In this document: positions 1-9,990 of the stretch, in pieces
Position numbering within the stretch: the stretch's first letter is position 1
How the letters are laid out: every line of letters begins with the position of its first letter
NCBI GenBank assembly: GCA_046541515.1
Contig: JBKHDD010000020.1
Location: forward strand, 1 to 45,737
From: CAYFVR01 sp046541515
GTDB taxonomy: Bacteria > Desulfobacterota > Desulfobacteria > Desulfobacterales > Desulfococcaceae
Reading direction: 5' to 3'
Length of the DNA: 45,737 nucleotides
The notes under the pieces: generated by a model
Seen by the model: only the letters and a program-made list of their open reading frames with translations
Told to the model about the DNA's origin: nothing
Databases searched by the model: none
Position numbers and translations under genes: made by a program

Positions 1-76
1 GGTTAGGGAAGGACTCCTTTGGAATCGGCAGTGCCTTCGGCGCTCTTCCCGCACGGCGAAAGCGGATATTTCCCCC

Positions 77-131
77 AAAAAAAGGAAACGGGTCTCCGGT
101 CCGAGAAATCAGACCGGAGACCCGTTTCTTT
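77..131 (-). terminator. Strong intrinsic terminator after dsrP (bidirectional shape)
   Basis: A perfect 16-bp inverted repeat (arms 86-101 and 112-127, 10-nt loop) is flanked by an A-run at 77-83, which reads as a T-run on the minus strand, and by a T-rich stretch on the plus strand at 125-131. It lies about 40 bases beyond the dsrP stop codon and most likely ends the dsr operon transcript. The shape would also stop transcription entering from the left. Confidence 0.88.
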
Positions 132-166
132 CGATTCGGGAAATCCGAAGAAGCGGCGGAAATCCG

Positions 167-1324
167 TTACGCCCGGACCTCCTCCTTGACGCCGACCGCC
201 ATTTTGAACAACGCGGTCAACACCAGGAATCCGGCCGCCCAAACGCCGAGGGTGATGATCAGCTCGGGAATGGTCGGCGCATATTCGTTGACCTCGTGCA
301 ACGGGTTGGGGACGAAACCGCCGGAGATCATGCCCAGCCCCTTGTCAATCCACGTGCCGATGAAAATGGCGCCGCAGGCGACGGCCAGCATGCTTTCGTT
401 TTTCCGCATGGCCGGGAACAGCAACATGAGGGCGCCGAGCGCCATCAGGGCCATGGAGGTCCACATGAAGGGAACCAGGCTGTCATGGCCGTGCAGCCCG
501 AAGAACAGATACTTCAGGTGATCCATGTGCTCGGGAATCTGGCTGTAGGCCGCCACGAACACTTCGCACAGGAAGAAAAAAATGTTCAGGATGATGGCGT
601 AGGTGACGATTTTGGCCAGGCTCTGAATCTGCTCGCGGCCCGGATCGAAATTGGTGACCCGCCGGATGAGCAGGCACAGCAGAATCAGGAACGCGGGGCC
701 GGCCGCGAAGGCGGAGGCCAAAAAGCGCGGGGCCAGAATGGCGGTGAGCCAGAAGCCGCGGCCGGGCAGGCCGCAGTACAGATAGGCCGTTACGGTGTGG
801 ATGCCGATGGCCCAGGGAATGGACAGGTAGATGAACGGCTTGATCCATTTGGGCGGCGGCACGTTGTTCCGTTCGGACTGAAGGACGTTCCAGCCCACCA
901 GGATGTTCAGAAACAGATAGCCGTTCAGCACGATCATGTCCCAGAAGAGCATGGAATGGGGCGTGGCGTAGAAAATCACGTTCAGCATCCGGTAGGGCTG
1001 TCCCAGATCCACCGTGATGAACAGCAGGCACATCACGATGGCCGAGATGGCCAGAAACTCGCCAAGGATGGTGATCCGTCCGAACGCCTTGTAGTTGTGA
1101 AGATAATAGGGCAGGACCACCATGACGCCTCCGGCCGCGACGCCCACAAGAAAGGTGAACTGGGCGATGTAAAAGCCCCAGGACACGTCCCGGCTCATGC
1201 CGGTGATGCCGAGACCGAAATCGAGCTGCCAGAGCCACGTGGCCACCCCCAGGCCGGCCACCGCCGCCAAGGCGAGCATCCAGCCGTAGTATCGCTTGCT
1301 TCCCTTGATCGCTAATTCAAGCAT
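167..1324 (-). CDS. dsrP: DsrP, NrfD/PsrC-type integral membrane quinone-interacting subunit of DsrMKJOP
   Basis: The 385-aa product is a very hydrophobic NrfD-family protein with about ten membrane segments and no cofactor-binding motif, as expected for the quinone-interacting anchor of the DsrMKJOP complex in the cytoplasmic membrane. It is the last gene of the operon. The start ATG is preceded by GGAGG, and the gene begins 9 bases after the dsrO stop. In the family, DsrP pairs with the periplasmic ferredoxin DsrO and exchanges electrons between the menaquinone pool and the periplasmic module. Length and position are normal. Assignment rests on composition plus the unmistakable operon context; another NrfD relative is possible in principle but unlikely here. 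Confidence 0.93.
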   Translation of the reverse strand: MLELAIKGSKRYYGWMLALAAVAGLGVATWLWQLDFGLGITGMSRDVSWGFYIAQFTFLVGVAAGGVMVVLPYYLHNYKAFGRITILGEFLAISAIVMCLLFITVDLGQPYRMLNVIFYATPHSMLFWDMIVLNGYLFLNILVGWNVLQSERNNVPPPKWIKPFIYLSIPWAIGIHTVTAYLYCGLPGRGFWLTAILAPRFLASAFAAGPAFLILLCLLIRRVTNFDPGREQIQSLAKIVTYAIILNIFFFLCEVFVAAYSQIPEHMDHLKYLFFGLHGHDSLVPFMWTSMALMALGALMLLFPAMRKNESMLAVACGAIFIGTWIDKGLGMISGGFVPNPLHEVNEYAPTIPELIITLGVWAAGFLVLTALFKMAVGVKEEVRA

Positions 1325-1333
1325 GGATCCTCC

Positions 1334-2137
1334 CTAGACGATATAGTAAACCGACGGCTCGGTCCCGAGCGTCTGTTTCCGGCGAATGGTGAAGTTTTCC
1401 CGCAGGACTTCCCGGATTTCGGAGTGGGGGTCGTCCAGGTCGCCAAAAATCAGCGCGCCTTTGGACGCCTCCACGCAGGCCGGCAGCTTGCCTTCGGCCA
1501 GCCGCTCCGCGCAGAAGTTGCATTTCTCGACCACGCCCTTGCAACGCCGGGGGAATTTTTTGTTGACCTCGGCGATGAAGGGTTCGGGGTCCTGGAAATT
1601 GAAGCTTCGGGCGCCGAAGGGGCAGGCCGCCATGCAAAAGCGGCAACCGATGCAGCGGTGAAAGTCCATTATGACGATGCCATTGGCGGCCTGGAAGGTC
1701 GCCTGGGTGGGACAGGCCCGAACGCAGGGCGGATTGTCGCACTGATTGCAAAGCACCAGGAAAGGCGAATGCTCGGCGGCTTCGTTCAGGAGCGGGCTTT
1801 CGTTGCCGGGGAAGGCATGCTTGAACTCGGTTTCCCAGATCCATTTGATTTCGTGATTTTTGTTGGGCATGTCCGGCACGTTGTGCACCTTGTGACAAGC
1901 CTCGATGAGCGGTTCCACGTCGCGGCGGCTTTTGAGTTTTCGCGTGTCGATAACCATGCCCCATCGGGTGGCGTGCAGGGCGTTTTCCGCCGGCATCATC
2001 CGGATGGTCTTTTTTTCCGCTCCGCCGTGCCCCCCGCCCCCGGCCAGCGCGTTCAGCACCGGTCCGGTTCCGACCGCCCCGGCGCCCAGCGCGGAGATTC
2101 CGGCAACTTTCAGAAAGGATCGTCTGCTGCGTTCCAT
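1334..2137 (-). CDS. dsrO: DsrO, Tat-exported four-cluster ferredoxin subunit of DsrMKJOP
   Basis: The 267-aa protein begins with a twin-arginine signal (RRSFLKVAG) followed by a short hydrophobic stretch, so it is exported folded to the periplasm. Several cysteine groups typical of NrfC/DmsB-type [4Fe-4S] ferredoxins follow: CNQCDNPPCVRAC, CIGCRFCMAAC, and a later group with CNFC. Its role is to carry electrons between the heme protein DsrJ and the membrane partner DsrP. I chose the ATG at 2137 because it overlaps the dsrJ stop (ATGA) and places the Tat motif at the N-terminus; an upstream in-frame start would add a non-signal extension. No defect is seen. Confidence 0.95.
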   Translation of the reverse strand: MERSRRSFLKVAGISALGAGAVGTGPVLNALAGGGGHGGAEKKTIRMMPAENALHATRWGMVIDTRKLKSRRDVEPLIEACHKVHNVPDMPNKNHEIKWIWETEFKHAFPGNESPLLNEAAEHSPFLVLCNQCDNPPCVRACPTQATFQAANGIVIMDFHRCIGCRFCMAACPFGARSFNFQDPEPFIAEVNKKFPRRCKGVVEKCNFCAERLAEGKLPACVEASKGALIFGDLDDPHSEIREVLRENFTIRRKQTLGTEPSVYYIV

Positions 2138-2535
2138 CACTCTTTCTCCTTGGGCTTGTCGATGTGGCAGTCGTAGCAATAGGGGTCCACCGAGGCGTAT
2201 TCATGGCACCGGTCGCAAAATTCTTCCTTGTTGCTGTGACAGTCGAGGCAGGTGTTGGAAAGGCTCATGTTGAAGCGCTTTCCTTCCTCGTTCTCGTAAA
2301 TCCGGATGCCTTCCCGGACCACCGTGTCCCGCCAGAGATCCAACAGCTGCATATGGTTGTTTCGGATGTATTCGGTGGGCCGAACGCACTGTTTCGCCTG
2401 TTTGGCTTTTTCGGTGAGTTCCACCTCGGGCGCCGGAGCGGCCTTGCCGTGGTTGTACCAAAAGGGGAAGGTCGCCAGAACGGCGAACACCGCCAGCCCG
2501 GCGATGACCCATTCCTTGTTGTAGAGTTTGCGCAT
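2137..2535 (-). CDS. dsrJ: DsrJ, periplasmic membrane-anchored triheme cytochrome c
   Basis: This 132-aa protein has an uncleaved-type N-terminal hydrophobic segment (about residues 9-26) and, near the C-terminus, exactly three CxxCH heme-binding motifs: CLDCH, CDRCH and CYDCH. That is the signature of DsrJ, the triheme cytochrome of the DsrMKJOP complex. It is translationally coupled at both ends: its stop overlaps the dsrO start, and its start abuts the dsrK stop. It is thought to act in the periplasm with DsrO, although its redox partner remains debated for the family. Confidence 0.95.
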   Translation of the reverse strand: MRKLYNKEWVIAGLAVFAVLATFPFWYNHGKAAPAPEVELTEKAKQAKQCVRPTEYIRNNHMQLLDLWRDTVVREGIRIYENEEGKRFNMSLSNTCLDCHSNKEEFCDRCHEYASVDPYCYDCHIDKPKEKE

Positions 2536-4155
<1,620 letters not shown>

Positions 4156-4160
4156 GATGG

Positions 4161-5162
4161 TTACTCCTTCTTCTCGACCGGAAGGCCGGCTTCGATCATG
4201 TGCTCGCGGAAGTCGTCCTCGTATTCTTCGTAGGTGTGGACTTTGACCGGATAGTTCCATGGATTGATGTGGCGTTCGGCCCGGCTGTTGCAGGGCAGGT
4301 TCCGGGTCGGGCTCAGGAAGACGCCGCCGAGGTGCATCAGCTTGCTGAAGGGGAAGTAGGCCAGCAGCACGCAAACCAGGAAGAAATGGGCATAGAACAG
4401 CCCGTCGATTCCCCGAACCGGAACGGGCCGGAAGGTGGCCAGCCCCATGGTCAGCTCCTTCACCTTGACCACGTCCACCTTGGTGAAATAGCGCATCATG
4501 ATGCCGGTGATCGCGATTCCGATGATGAGAAACAGCGGAAAGTAGTCGGAGGCCAGGGAGATGTATTTGGCGTGGGAGATGAAAATCCGGCGCGCCAGCA
4601 GGTAGAGCAAGCCGGCCAAAAGGGCGATCCCCGACAGGTAGACCACCGGAAGACCGAACTGAAAAAAGCTGTCCACCGACTCCAGCAGCGGAATGAAGAA
4701 GGGTACCGGCTCGGTGAAAAACCGAAAGTGGCGAATGGTGACCGCCAGGAAGGCGTAGTGGAAAACCAGCGCTCCCAGCCAGAGGAACAGCTCCAGGCCG
4801 TAGTAGAGCCGGCCGCCCTCCCGAAACCGGAAGCGGAGATTCCGGAACAGGGATCGGAAAAGGCAGACTTCCAGCACCATTCGCCCGATGACCCCGCCGG
4901 TGCTGCTGGGGCAGTCGAGTTTGGCCTGCTTGATCCAGGGAAGCGTCTGCTGTTGTCCGGCCGTGGTGGGAATCCGGAAGGGAACCGGGGACCGGGCCCA
5001 GTCCAGGATCCGATAGGCGAACCCAGCGAGAAAAACCGCGAGGGCCAGATAGGGCAATACGATGCCGAACAGCACGTTGAGCCCCGCCGCCTCGACGCCC
5101 GCGTAGGCGAGCAGGAAGAGCAGGACGACCGCCATCAGCGAAGAGATGTACTTAACATTCAT
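4161..5162 (-). CDS. dsrM: DsrM, NarI-like cytochrome b membrane subunit of DsrMKJOP
   Basis: The 333-aa protein is mostly membrane segments, with an N-terminal helix pair and a C-terminal NarI-like (nitrate reductase gamma) cytochrome b portion. The soluble tail ends in acidic and charged residues. In the family DsrM binds two hemes b, oxidises menaquinol and passes electrons to DsrK. It is the first of five contiguous dsr genes in the order M-K-J-O-P. The RsbRD-domain gene lies 61 bases upstream on the same strand and is probably co-transcribed. No frameshift or missing segment is visible. Confidence 0.93.
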   Translation of the reverse strand: MNVKYISSLMAVVLLFLLAYAGVEAAGLNVLFGIVLPYLALAVFLAGFAYRILDWARSPVPFRIPTTAGQQQTLPWIKQAKLDCPSSTGGVIGRMVLEVCLFRSLFRNLRFRFREGGRLYYGLELFLWLGALVFHYAFLAVTIRHFRFFTEPVPFFIPLLESVDSFFQFGLPVVYLSGIALLAGLLYLLARRIFISHAKYISLASDYFPLFLIIGIAITGIMMRYFTKVDVVKVKELTMGLATFRPVPVRGIDGLFYAHFFLVCVLLAYFPFSKLMHLGGVFLSPTRNLPCNSRAERHINPWNYPVKVHTYEEYEDDFREHMIEAGLPVEKKE

Positions 5163-5223
5163 TCAAGGTTACCTCGCTCTGCGCCTCCGGCCGCGGGCCG
5201 GGGCCTGATGGAAGGTTGATGAA

Positions 5224-5766
5224 TTATGAATCCTCCGGCTCCGGCCCTTCCGCTTCCGGGTCGGCAACGAGTCCGGCCCGGGAGAAGGCCCGGTAGACGC
5301 TTCTCTTTTCCACATTCGCCTTGAGTTGAAACACCGTTTCCCGGCACTGGACATAGACGGAAAACCCCACGAGGCCCAGCGCGTCGATCTTTCGCTCGAA
5401 GGCGCGGAGATCTCCGCTGGATTCCGCCTTGCTCAGGCGACTTCCGAGTTCATCTCGAATGATGTCTTTCAGAAAAAACAGAAAACCGACGGCGTTTTCC
5501 GTGGAGAGAATGCTTTGCACGGCGCGGATGCGAATGACGGGATCCAGTGCGGCGGCCGCGGCTTTCCGGTCCAACTCCTCGGTCAGAAGGGCGTCGAAGG
5601 CGCCTTCCAGACTTTCCAGGGTCGCGGCCCCCACCGGATTCGCGAAGGGGTCTTTTTGCTGCTTCAGAAATTTGGAGGTGTCGGCCGGGTAGGTGTTCAC
5701 CACCTGATCGAACCATTTGCGCACGATCGGTTTTCGCCGTTCCGCCAACAGGTTTTCCAGCCGCAT
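5224..5766 (-). CDS. RsbRD N-terminal domain protein leading the dsr operon
   Basis: The 180-aa soluble protein starts LLAERRKPIVRKWF and contains the DTSKFLKQQKDPFANPVG stretch typical of the RsbRD N-terminal (RsbT co-antagonist-like) sensory domain. The rest is helical, with no STAS domain, no kinase domain and no membrane segment. It is therefore a stand-alone sensory domain. It lies between a strong promoter (5861-5890) and dsrM on the same strand, so it is likely the first gene of the dsrMKJOP transcript. As I recall, the same arrangement occurs in other Desulfobacterota, which suggests a conserved link to sulfite-reduction electron transfer. The function is unknown; a sensory or assembly role is inference only. 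Confidence 0.85.
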   Translation of the reverse strand: MRLENLLAERRKPIVRKWFDQVVNTYPADTSKFLKQQKDPFANPVGAATLESLEGAFDALLTEELDRKAAAAALDPVIRIRAVQSILSTENAVGFLFFLKDIIRDELGSRLSKAESSGDLRAFERKIDALGLVGFSVYVQCRETVFQLKANVEKRSVYRAFSRAGLVADPEAEGPEPEDS

Positions 5767-5860
5767 ATGGGTTTCCTTAAGATCCCCTTTTTTATCAGGA
5801 AAGGAAGGTTTTTTCGCCGAAAAACGGCCAATTGAGAAAAATCCGGGTCTTGGCGTAAGA

Positions 5861-5890
5861 GCTATAAACGATATCGCGGCGGCGTGTCAA
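5861..5890 (-). promoter_or_regulatory. Sigma-70-type promoter for the RsbRD-dsrMKJOP operon
   Basis: On the minus strand a perfect TTGACA (5885-5890) is followed, after an 18-base spacer, by TATAGC (5861-5866). Transcription would start near 5854, giving a leader of roughly 90 bases before the RsbRD gene. The leader contains a small GCCG-T5-CGGC hairpin without a following T-run. No other good promoter is visible before dsrM. Confidence 0.65.
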
Positions 5891-5900
5891 GAATAAATCC

Positions 5901-6069
5901 GAAACGCGGCGGGGGATTTATTTTTCGCCGGGGGAAGGAATTCGCCGGGACGAAATCCGGCGGAGAAGGAGGGAACCCACTAAAAACAATGAAGAAACAA
6001 ACCGAACGCAAAGCCGGAACGCCGCCGGAAGAAGAAAAAATAAATCCCCCGTTCCGGCGGCGTTTCGGC
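5901..6069. repeat. Nested inverted repeats between the Fe-S scaffold gene and the dsr promoter
   Basis: Two inverted repeats are interleaved here. A 15-bp perfect pair (GGGGGATTTATTTTT at 5911-5925 and its complement at 6036-6050) spans about 110 bases. An 18-bp pair with one mismatch (6013-6030 and 6052-6069) overlaps the stop codon of the Fe-S scaffold gene. The second pair followed by a T-rich minus strand could terminate that transcript. The stretch 5891-6068 holds no convincing gene; one short open frame there is low-complexity. Confidence 0.6.
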
Positions 6070-6479
6070 TACTTGTAGGCCCCCTTCCAGGGGCTCCGCC
6101 GGCTGTCCGCCAGCGCCCGATAAAAGGCGCCCACGGCCAGCTCGGCGCAGTGAAAATGGTCCTCGGGAAGGCTCTCCAGGAAAGCGGCCACGTCCTCAGG
6201 CCGAATCTCCCAGGCGTCGGACACCGAACGTCCCTCGGCCAACTCGCCCACCGCGTTGGCGCAGGCCACGGTATTGAGACAGCCGTTCACCGAAAACCGC
6301 ACGGCCGCCACCCGGTCCCGCTCCAGGGTGACCGAGATGGACACCGAATCCCCGCAGTCGCCGGTCCGCTCGGCCCGTCCGTCCACCCGCTCGGGGGGCT
6401 CCATCCGGTCGGTCCGGAAGGCCATTTCCAGAAATTTCATGGAATGGGACTGCAAAAATTCGGGCGCTTCGACGGTCAT
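6069..6479 (-). CDS. NifU/IscU-type iron-sulfur cluster scaffold protein
   Basis: This 136-aa protein matches the NifU N-terminal / IscU fold. The three scaffold cysteines are present in the right contexts: GDCGDS (Cys42), VNGC (Cys67, with a further Cys73) and HCAELA (Cys111). It would assemble an Fe-S cluster on these cysteines and hand it to client proteins. The start overlaps the pheT stop (ATGA), so it is translationally coupled to the phenylalanyl-tRNA synthetase genes, an odd partner with no obvious Fe-S client. No cysteine desulfurase or other isc/suf gene lies nearby. The neighbouring dsr genes encode Fe-S proteins but belong to a separate transcript with its own promoter. Confidence 0.85.
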   Translation of the reverse strand: MTVEAPEFLQSHSMKFLEMAFRTDRMEPPERVDGRAERTGDCGDSVSISVTLERDRVAAVRFSVNGCLNTVACANAVGELAEGRSVSDAWEIRPEDVAAFLESLPEDHFHCAELAVGAFYRALADSRRSPWKGAYK

Positions 6480-8902
6480 CGCGATTCTCCCGGAAAGGCG
6501 GCGTCGAAGGAGCTGAGCAGCATGGCCGAAATCCGTTCATGCGCCGGGGAAACCCGTTCGTCGGTGAGCGTTTCCTCGGGCGACCGGTAGACGATTCGCA
6601 GGGAAAGGCTTTTGCGGCCGGCGGGAATCTTCTCCCCCGCGTAGACGTCGAACAGCCAGACGTCTTCCACCAGCGGCTCCCCGCTTTCCCGCACCCGGTC
6701 CAGCACGTCGGCCGCCTCCGCGCCCCGGTCCAGCACCAGGGTCACGTCCCGATACACGGCCGGAAAACGGGGCAACGGCTCGGCCCGCGGCAGATCGGAA
6801 GTCCGGCCCGCGATCGCCTCCAGGTTCAGCTCGAAGACGAAAACCGGCTGGCCCAGATCATAGGCCGCGCGCGCCTCGGGGTGAACCTCGCCGATCCGGC
6901 CGATCTCCGCGCCGTCCAAACGAAGGACCGCGGCGTGGCCGGGGCGCAACGCGTCGCAATCGGCGTCGGGAAGGGCGGAAAACCGGACGCCGGCCGCCCC
7001 CAACCCGGTCAGCAGGGCCTCCAGCGCGCCTTTCAGGTCGAAAAAATCGCAGGGCGCGGCGGGCGTGTGCCAGCCGGCCTCGGCTCGAAGGCCGGTCCAA
7101 AGGCCGCCGGTCCACTCGAACTCGTCGGGAAGCCGGTCCGACCCGTTGCCGAAAAAGACCTTGCCCACCTCGAACAGCCGGAGATCCCGGTTGCCATGGG
7201 CCAAGTTGCGGCGCGCGGCGTCCAGCAGCCCCGGCAACAGGGTGGTCCGCATCGCCGCCATCTCTTCGCTGATGGGATTGAGGATGGGGAGCTGGCGACG
7301 GCGGTCGTCCTCGGGGCCGATCCGCAGCCGATCCATCGCGGCCGGATCGATGAAGCTGTAGCTGACGACCTCGGCGAATCCGAATCCCGCCATCCGATCC
7401 CGAAGCCGGTTTCGCAATTCCACTCGGGGCGCCGGCGGCGCGCCCTCGGCGGGGAGGGCCGGAAAGGTCACCGGAATCCGGTCGTATCCCCACAACCGGG
7501 CCACCTCTTCCATCAAGTCCTCGGGACGGGTCACGTCCACCCGAAACGAGGGCGGGGTCACCGTCAACCGGTCGGGGTCCGGCTCGGGGATCGCCTCGAA
7601 TTCGATGGACCGCAAATATTGGGCGATCTCCTCCCGGTCCAGCCGAGTCCCCAGATGGCGGTTGACCGCGGCCGCGCCCAGGGCGATGGGCTTGGGGCCG
7701 ACCACGATGGGCCGTTCGTCGACGGTCCCCTCCAGCAAGGTCCCCTCCCCCAGTTCGGCCACGAGGGCGGCGGCCCGATCCAGGGCGCGAAGAGTCCCTT
7801 CGGGGTCCACGCCCCGTTCGAACCGATGAGAGGCGTCGGTGGAAAGCCCCAGCCGCTTGGCGGTCCGCCGGATGCTGACCGGATCGAAGTGGGCCGACTC
7901 GATCAGCACGTTGCGGGTCTGGTCTTCGATTTCGGAGTTGAGCCCGCCCATGACGCCGCCCACGGCCACCGGCCGCTTGCCGTCGCAAATCATCAGCATG
8001 TCGCCGGCCAGGGTCCGCTCCTTGCCGTCCAGGGTGGTGAACTTTTCGCCCTCCTCGGCGGTGCGCACCACGATCCGTCCCTCCTCCAGCCGATCGTGGT
8101 CGAAGGCGTGGAGCGGCTGGCCGGTTTCCATCATCACGAAATTGGTCACGTCCACCAGGTTGTTGATGGGCCGCAACCCCACCGAAACCAGCCGGTCCCG
8201 GAGCCAGTCCGGCGAGGGCCCCACGGCGACGTTCTCCACCATTCGGGCGGCGTATCGGGGGCAGTGTTCCGGATCTTCAATGGTCACCGAGGTCCGCTTG
8301 AAAACGGAGCCGGCGGCCGGCGGCATGGAGAATTCCGGCGGCCGAACCCGCTTGCCCTCGAAGGCGGCCACTTCCCGGGCCACCCCCAGCACGCCGAGGC
8401 AGTCGGGTCGGTTGGGCGTCAGCTCGATCTCCAACACCGGATCGCGAAGTCCCAGGGCTTCGTTGAGGGGCGCGCCCACCGAAAGGCCGGCGTCCAGCTC
8501 CAGCAGACCGGACGCGTCGCCGCCCAGATCCAGTTCCGCGGCGGCGCACAGCATGCCCTCGGATGTTTCGCCCCGGATGGCGCTTTTCTCCAGCACCCGT
8601 CCGGTGGGAAAGCGAACGCCCGGCGCGGCAAAGGGGACCAACATGCCGGGACGGACGTTGGGCGCGCCGCAAACCACCCGGGCCGCGCCAACGCCGGAAT
8701 CCACCGTGCAGAGGGAGAGCCGGTCGGCGTTGGGGTGGGGCGAAACCTCGGTCACCCGGCCCACCCGCACGTCGGCCAGCCAGGCGAATCGGTCGACCAC
8801 CGAATCGACCTCAAGGCCGACCCGGGTCAATCGTTCGGCCATTTCGGCCACGTCCATCTCCACGTCCACGTAGCTGCGCAACCAGCTCAGGCTGACCTTC
8901 AT
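6476..8902 (-). CDS. pheT: Phenylalanyl-tRNA synthetase beta subunit
   Basis: The 808-aa protein begins MKVSLSWLRSYVD, the conserved PheT start. It continues with the tRNA-binding (OB) domain, the B3/4 editing domain, the B5 domain and a C-terminal FDX-ACB anticodon-binding domain, at the normal bacterial length. With PheS it forms the alpha2-beta2 enzyme that charges tRNA-Phe in the cytoplasm; the beta subunit also edits mischarged Tyr. The ATG overlaps the last base of the pheS stop (TGATG), so the pair is coupled. The frame is open further upstream, but that sequence is antisense-like read-through of pheS and not conserved. Confidence 0.97.
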   Translation of the reverse strand: MKVSLSWLRSYVDVEMDVAEMAERLTRVGLEVDSVVDRFAWLADVRVGRVTEVSPHPNADRLSLCTVDSGVGAARVVCGAPNVRPGMLVPFAAPGVRFPTGRVLEKSAIRGETSEGMLCAAAELDLGGDASGLLELDAGLSVGAPLNEALGLRDPVLEIELTPNRPDCLGVLGVAREVAAFEGKRVRPPEFSMPPAAGSVFKRTSVTIEDPEHCPRYAARMVENVAVGPSPDWLRDRLVSVGLRPINNLVDVTNFVMMETGQPLHAFDHDRLEEGRIVVRTAEEGEKFTTLDGKERTLAGDMLMICDGKRPVAVGGVMGGLNSEIEDQTRNVLIESAHFDPVSIRRTAKRLGLSTDASHRFERGVDPEGTLRALDRAAALVAELGEGTLLEGTVDERPIVVGPKPIALGAAAVNRHLGTRLDREEIAQYLRSIEFEAIPEPDPDRLTVTPPSFRVDVTRPEDLMEEVARLWGYDRIPVTFPALPAEGAPPAPRVELRNRLRDRMAGFGFAEVVSYSFIDPAAMDRLRIGPEDDRRRQLPILNPISEEMAAMRTTLLPGLLDAARRNLAHGNRDLRLFEVGKVFFGNGSDRLPDEFEWTGGLWTGLRAEAGWHTPAAPCDFFDLKGALEALLTGLGAAGVRFSALPDADCDALRPGHAAVLRLDGAEIGRIGEVHPEARAAYDLGQPVFVFELNLEAIAGRTSDLPRAEPLPRFPAVYRDVTLVLDRGAEAADVLDRVRESGEPLVEDVWLFDVYAGEKIPAGRKSLSLRIVYRSPEETLTDERVSPAHERISAMLLSSFDAAFPGESR

Positions 8903-9906
8903 CAGAACTGCCTCAGAAATCGGAAATCGTTGTCGAAATACTTCCGGATGTCGTCCACCCCGTATTTCAGCATGGTGATCCGCTCCACTCCCATTCCGAA
9001 GGCGAAGCCGGAATAGCGGTCGGTGTCGTAGCCCACGTTCTCGAAGACCGCCGGGTGGACCATGCCGGCCCCCAGGATTTCCAGCCAGCCGGTGCCGGAG
9101 CAGACCCGGCATCCGCTCCCCCGGCACATCACGCAGCGGATGTCCACCTCCGCGCTGGGCTCGGTAAAGGGGAAGAAGCTGGGACGAAACCGCAGATCGG
9201 TCTTCGGGTCGAACATCCGGTGGACGAAGGCGGTCAGCGTCCCCTTCAGGTCGCCGAAGCTGACGTTTTCGTCCACCAAAAGCCCCTCCACCTGGCTGAA
9301 CATGGGGGTGTGGGTCAAATCCGAGTCGCAACGGTAGACCTTGCCGGGCGCGATGATCCGGACCGGGGGCTTTCGGGCCTCCATGGTTCGAATCTGCATG
9401 GGCGAGGTCTGGGTGCGCAGGACGATGTTTTCGGAAACGTAAAAGGTGTCCTGCATGTCCCGGGCCGGATGATCGGCGGGAATGTTGAGGGCTTCGAAGT
9501 TGTAGTAATCGGTTTCCACTTCCGGCCCTTCGGCGATCTCGAATCCCATCCGCGCGAAAATGTCGCTGATCTCCCGGGTGATCCGGGTCAGCGGATGCAG
9601 ATGGCCCCGGGGCGGCCTTCGTCCCGGCAGGGAGACATCGATCCGGTCGTCGGCGGAATCGGTCGCCGCCAGCCGGGCCAAAGTGGCCTCGCAGGCCGCC
9701 TCCAGCTCCCCTTTGACCTCGTTGGCCCGCTTGCCGGCCCCGGGCCGCTCCGCCGCGGGCAGCGAGGAGATGCCGCGCAGAAACTGGGTGATGCGGCCCT
9801 TGCGGCCCAGATAGCGGACGGAGATATCCTTCACCGCCTCGGCGTCGGCCGCCGCTTCCAATTCGGCCAACGCCTCGGATTTAATGGCTTCGATGTCCTG
9901 ATTCAC
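8902..9906 (-). CDS. pheS: Phenylalanyl-tRNA synthetase alpha subunit
   Basis: The 334-aa catalytic subunit has the N-terminal coiled-coil arm (ending near the GRKGRI segment) and the class II synthetase motifs: motif 2 around THTPMFSQVEGL and motif 3 in FAFGMGVERITML. It also has a CRGSGCRVC pair-of-cysteine segment seen in many bacterial PheS proteins. It activates phenylalanine and transfers it to tRNA-Phe together with PheT. It lies 84 bases downstream of rplT in the classical infC-rpmI-rplT-pheS-pheT order. No thrS precedes the cluster here, unlike in many bacteria. Confidence 0.97.
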   Translation of the reverse strand: MNQDIEAIKSEALAELEAAADAEAVKDISVRYLGRKGRITQFLRGISSLPAAERPGAGKRANEVKGELEAACEATLARLAATDSADDRIDVSLPGRRPPRGHLHPLTRITREISDIFARMGFEIAEGPEVETDYYNFEALNIPADHPARDMQDTFYVSENIVLRTQTSPMQIRTMEARKPPVRIIAPGKVYRCDSDLTHTPMFSQVEGLLVDENVSFGDLKGTLTAFVHRMFDPKTDLRFRPSFFPFTEPSAEVDIRCVMCRGSGCRVCSGTGWLEILGAGMVHPAVFENVGYDTDRYSGFAFGMGVERITMLKYGVDDIRKYFDNDFRFLRQF

Positions 9907-9990
9907 GAATACTCCGGGGTCGATGTTCGCGATTCCACGGGCCTCGCCGGTGGAAAGATGCCGCCGACCAGCGGCGGCGCCGGTGGGAGC

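Noticed and set aside
5884..6078. A 64-codon plus-strand frame between the dsr promoter and the Fe-S scaffold gene
   Set aside because: Its sequence is generated by the inverted repeats and is charged low-complexity.
6539..9016. An 825-codon plus-strand frame opposite pheT
   Set aside because: It is a GC-rich shadow of pheT with no domain signature.
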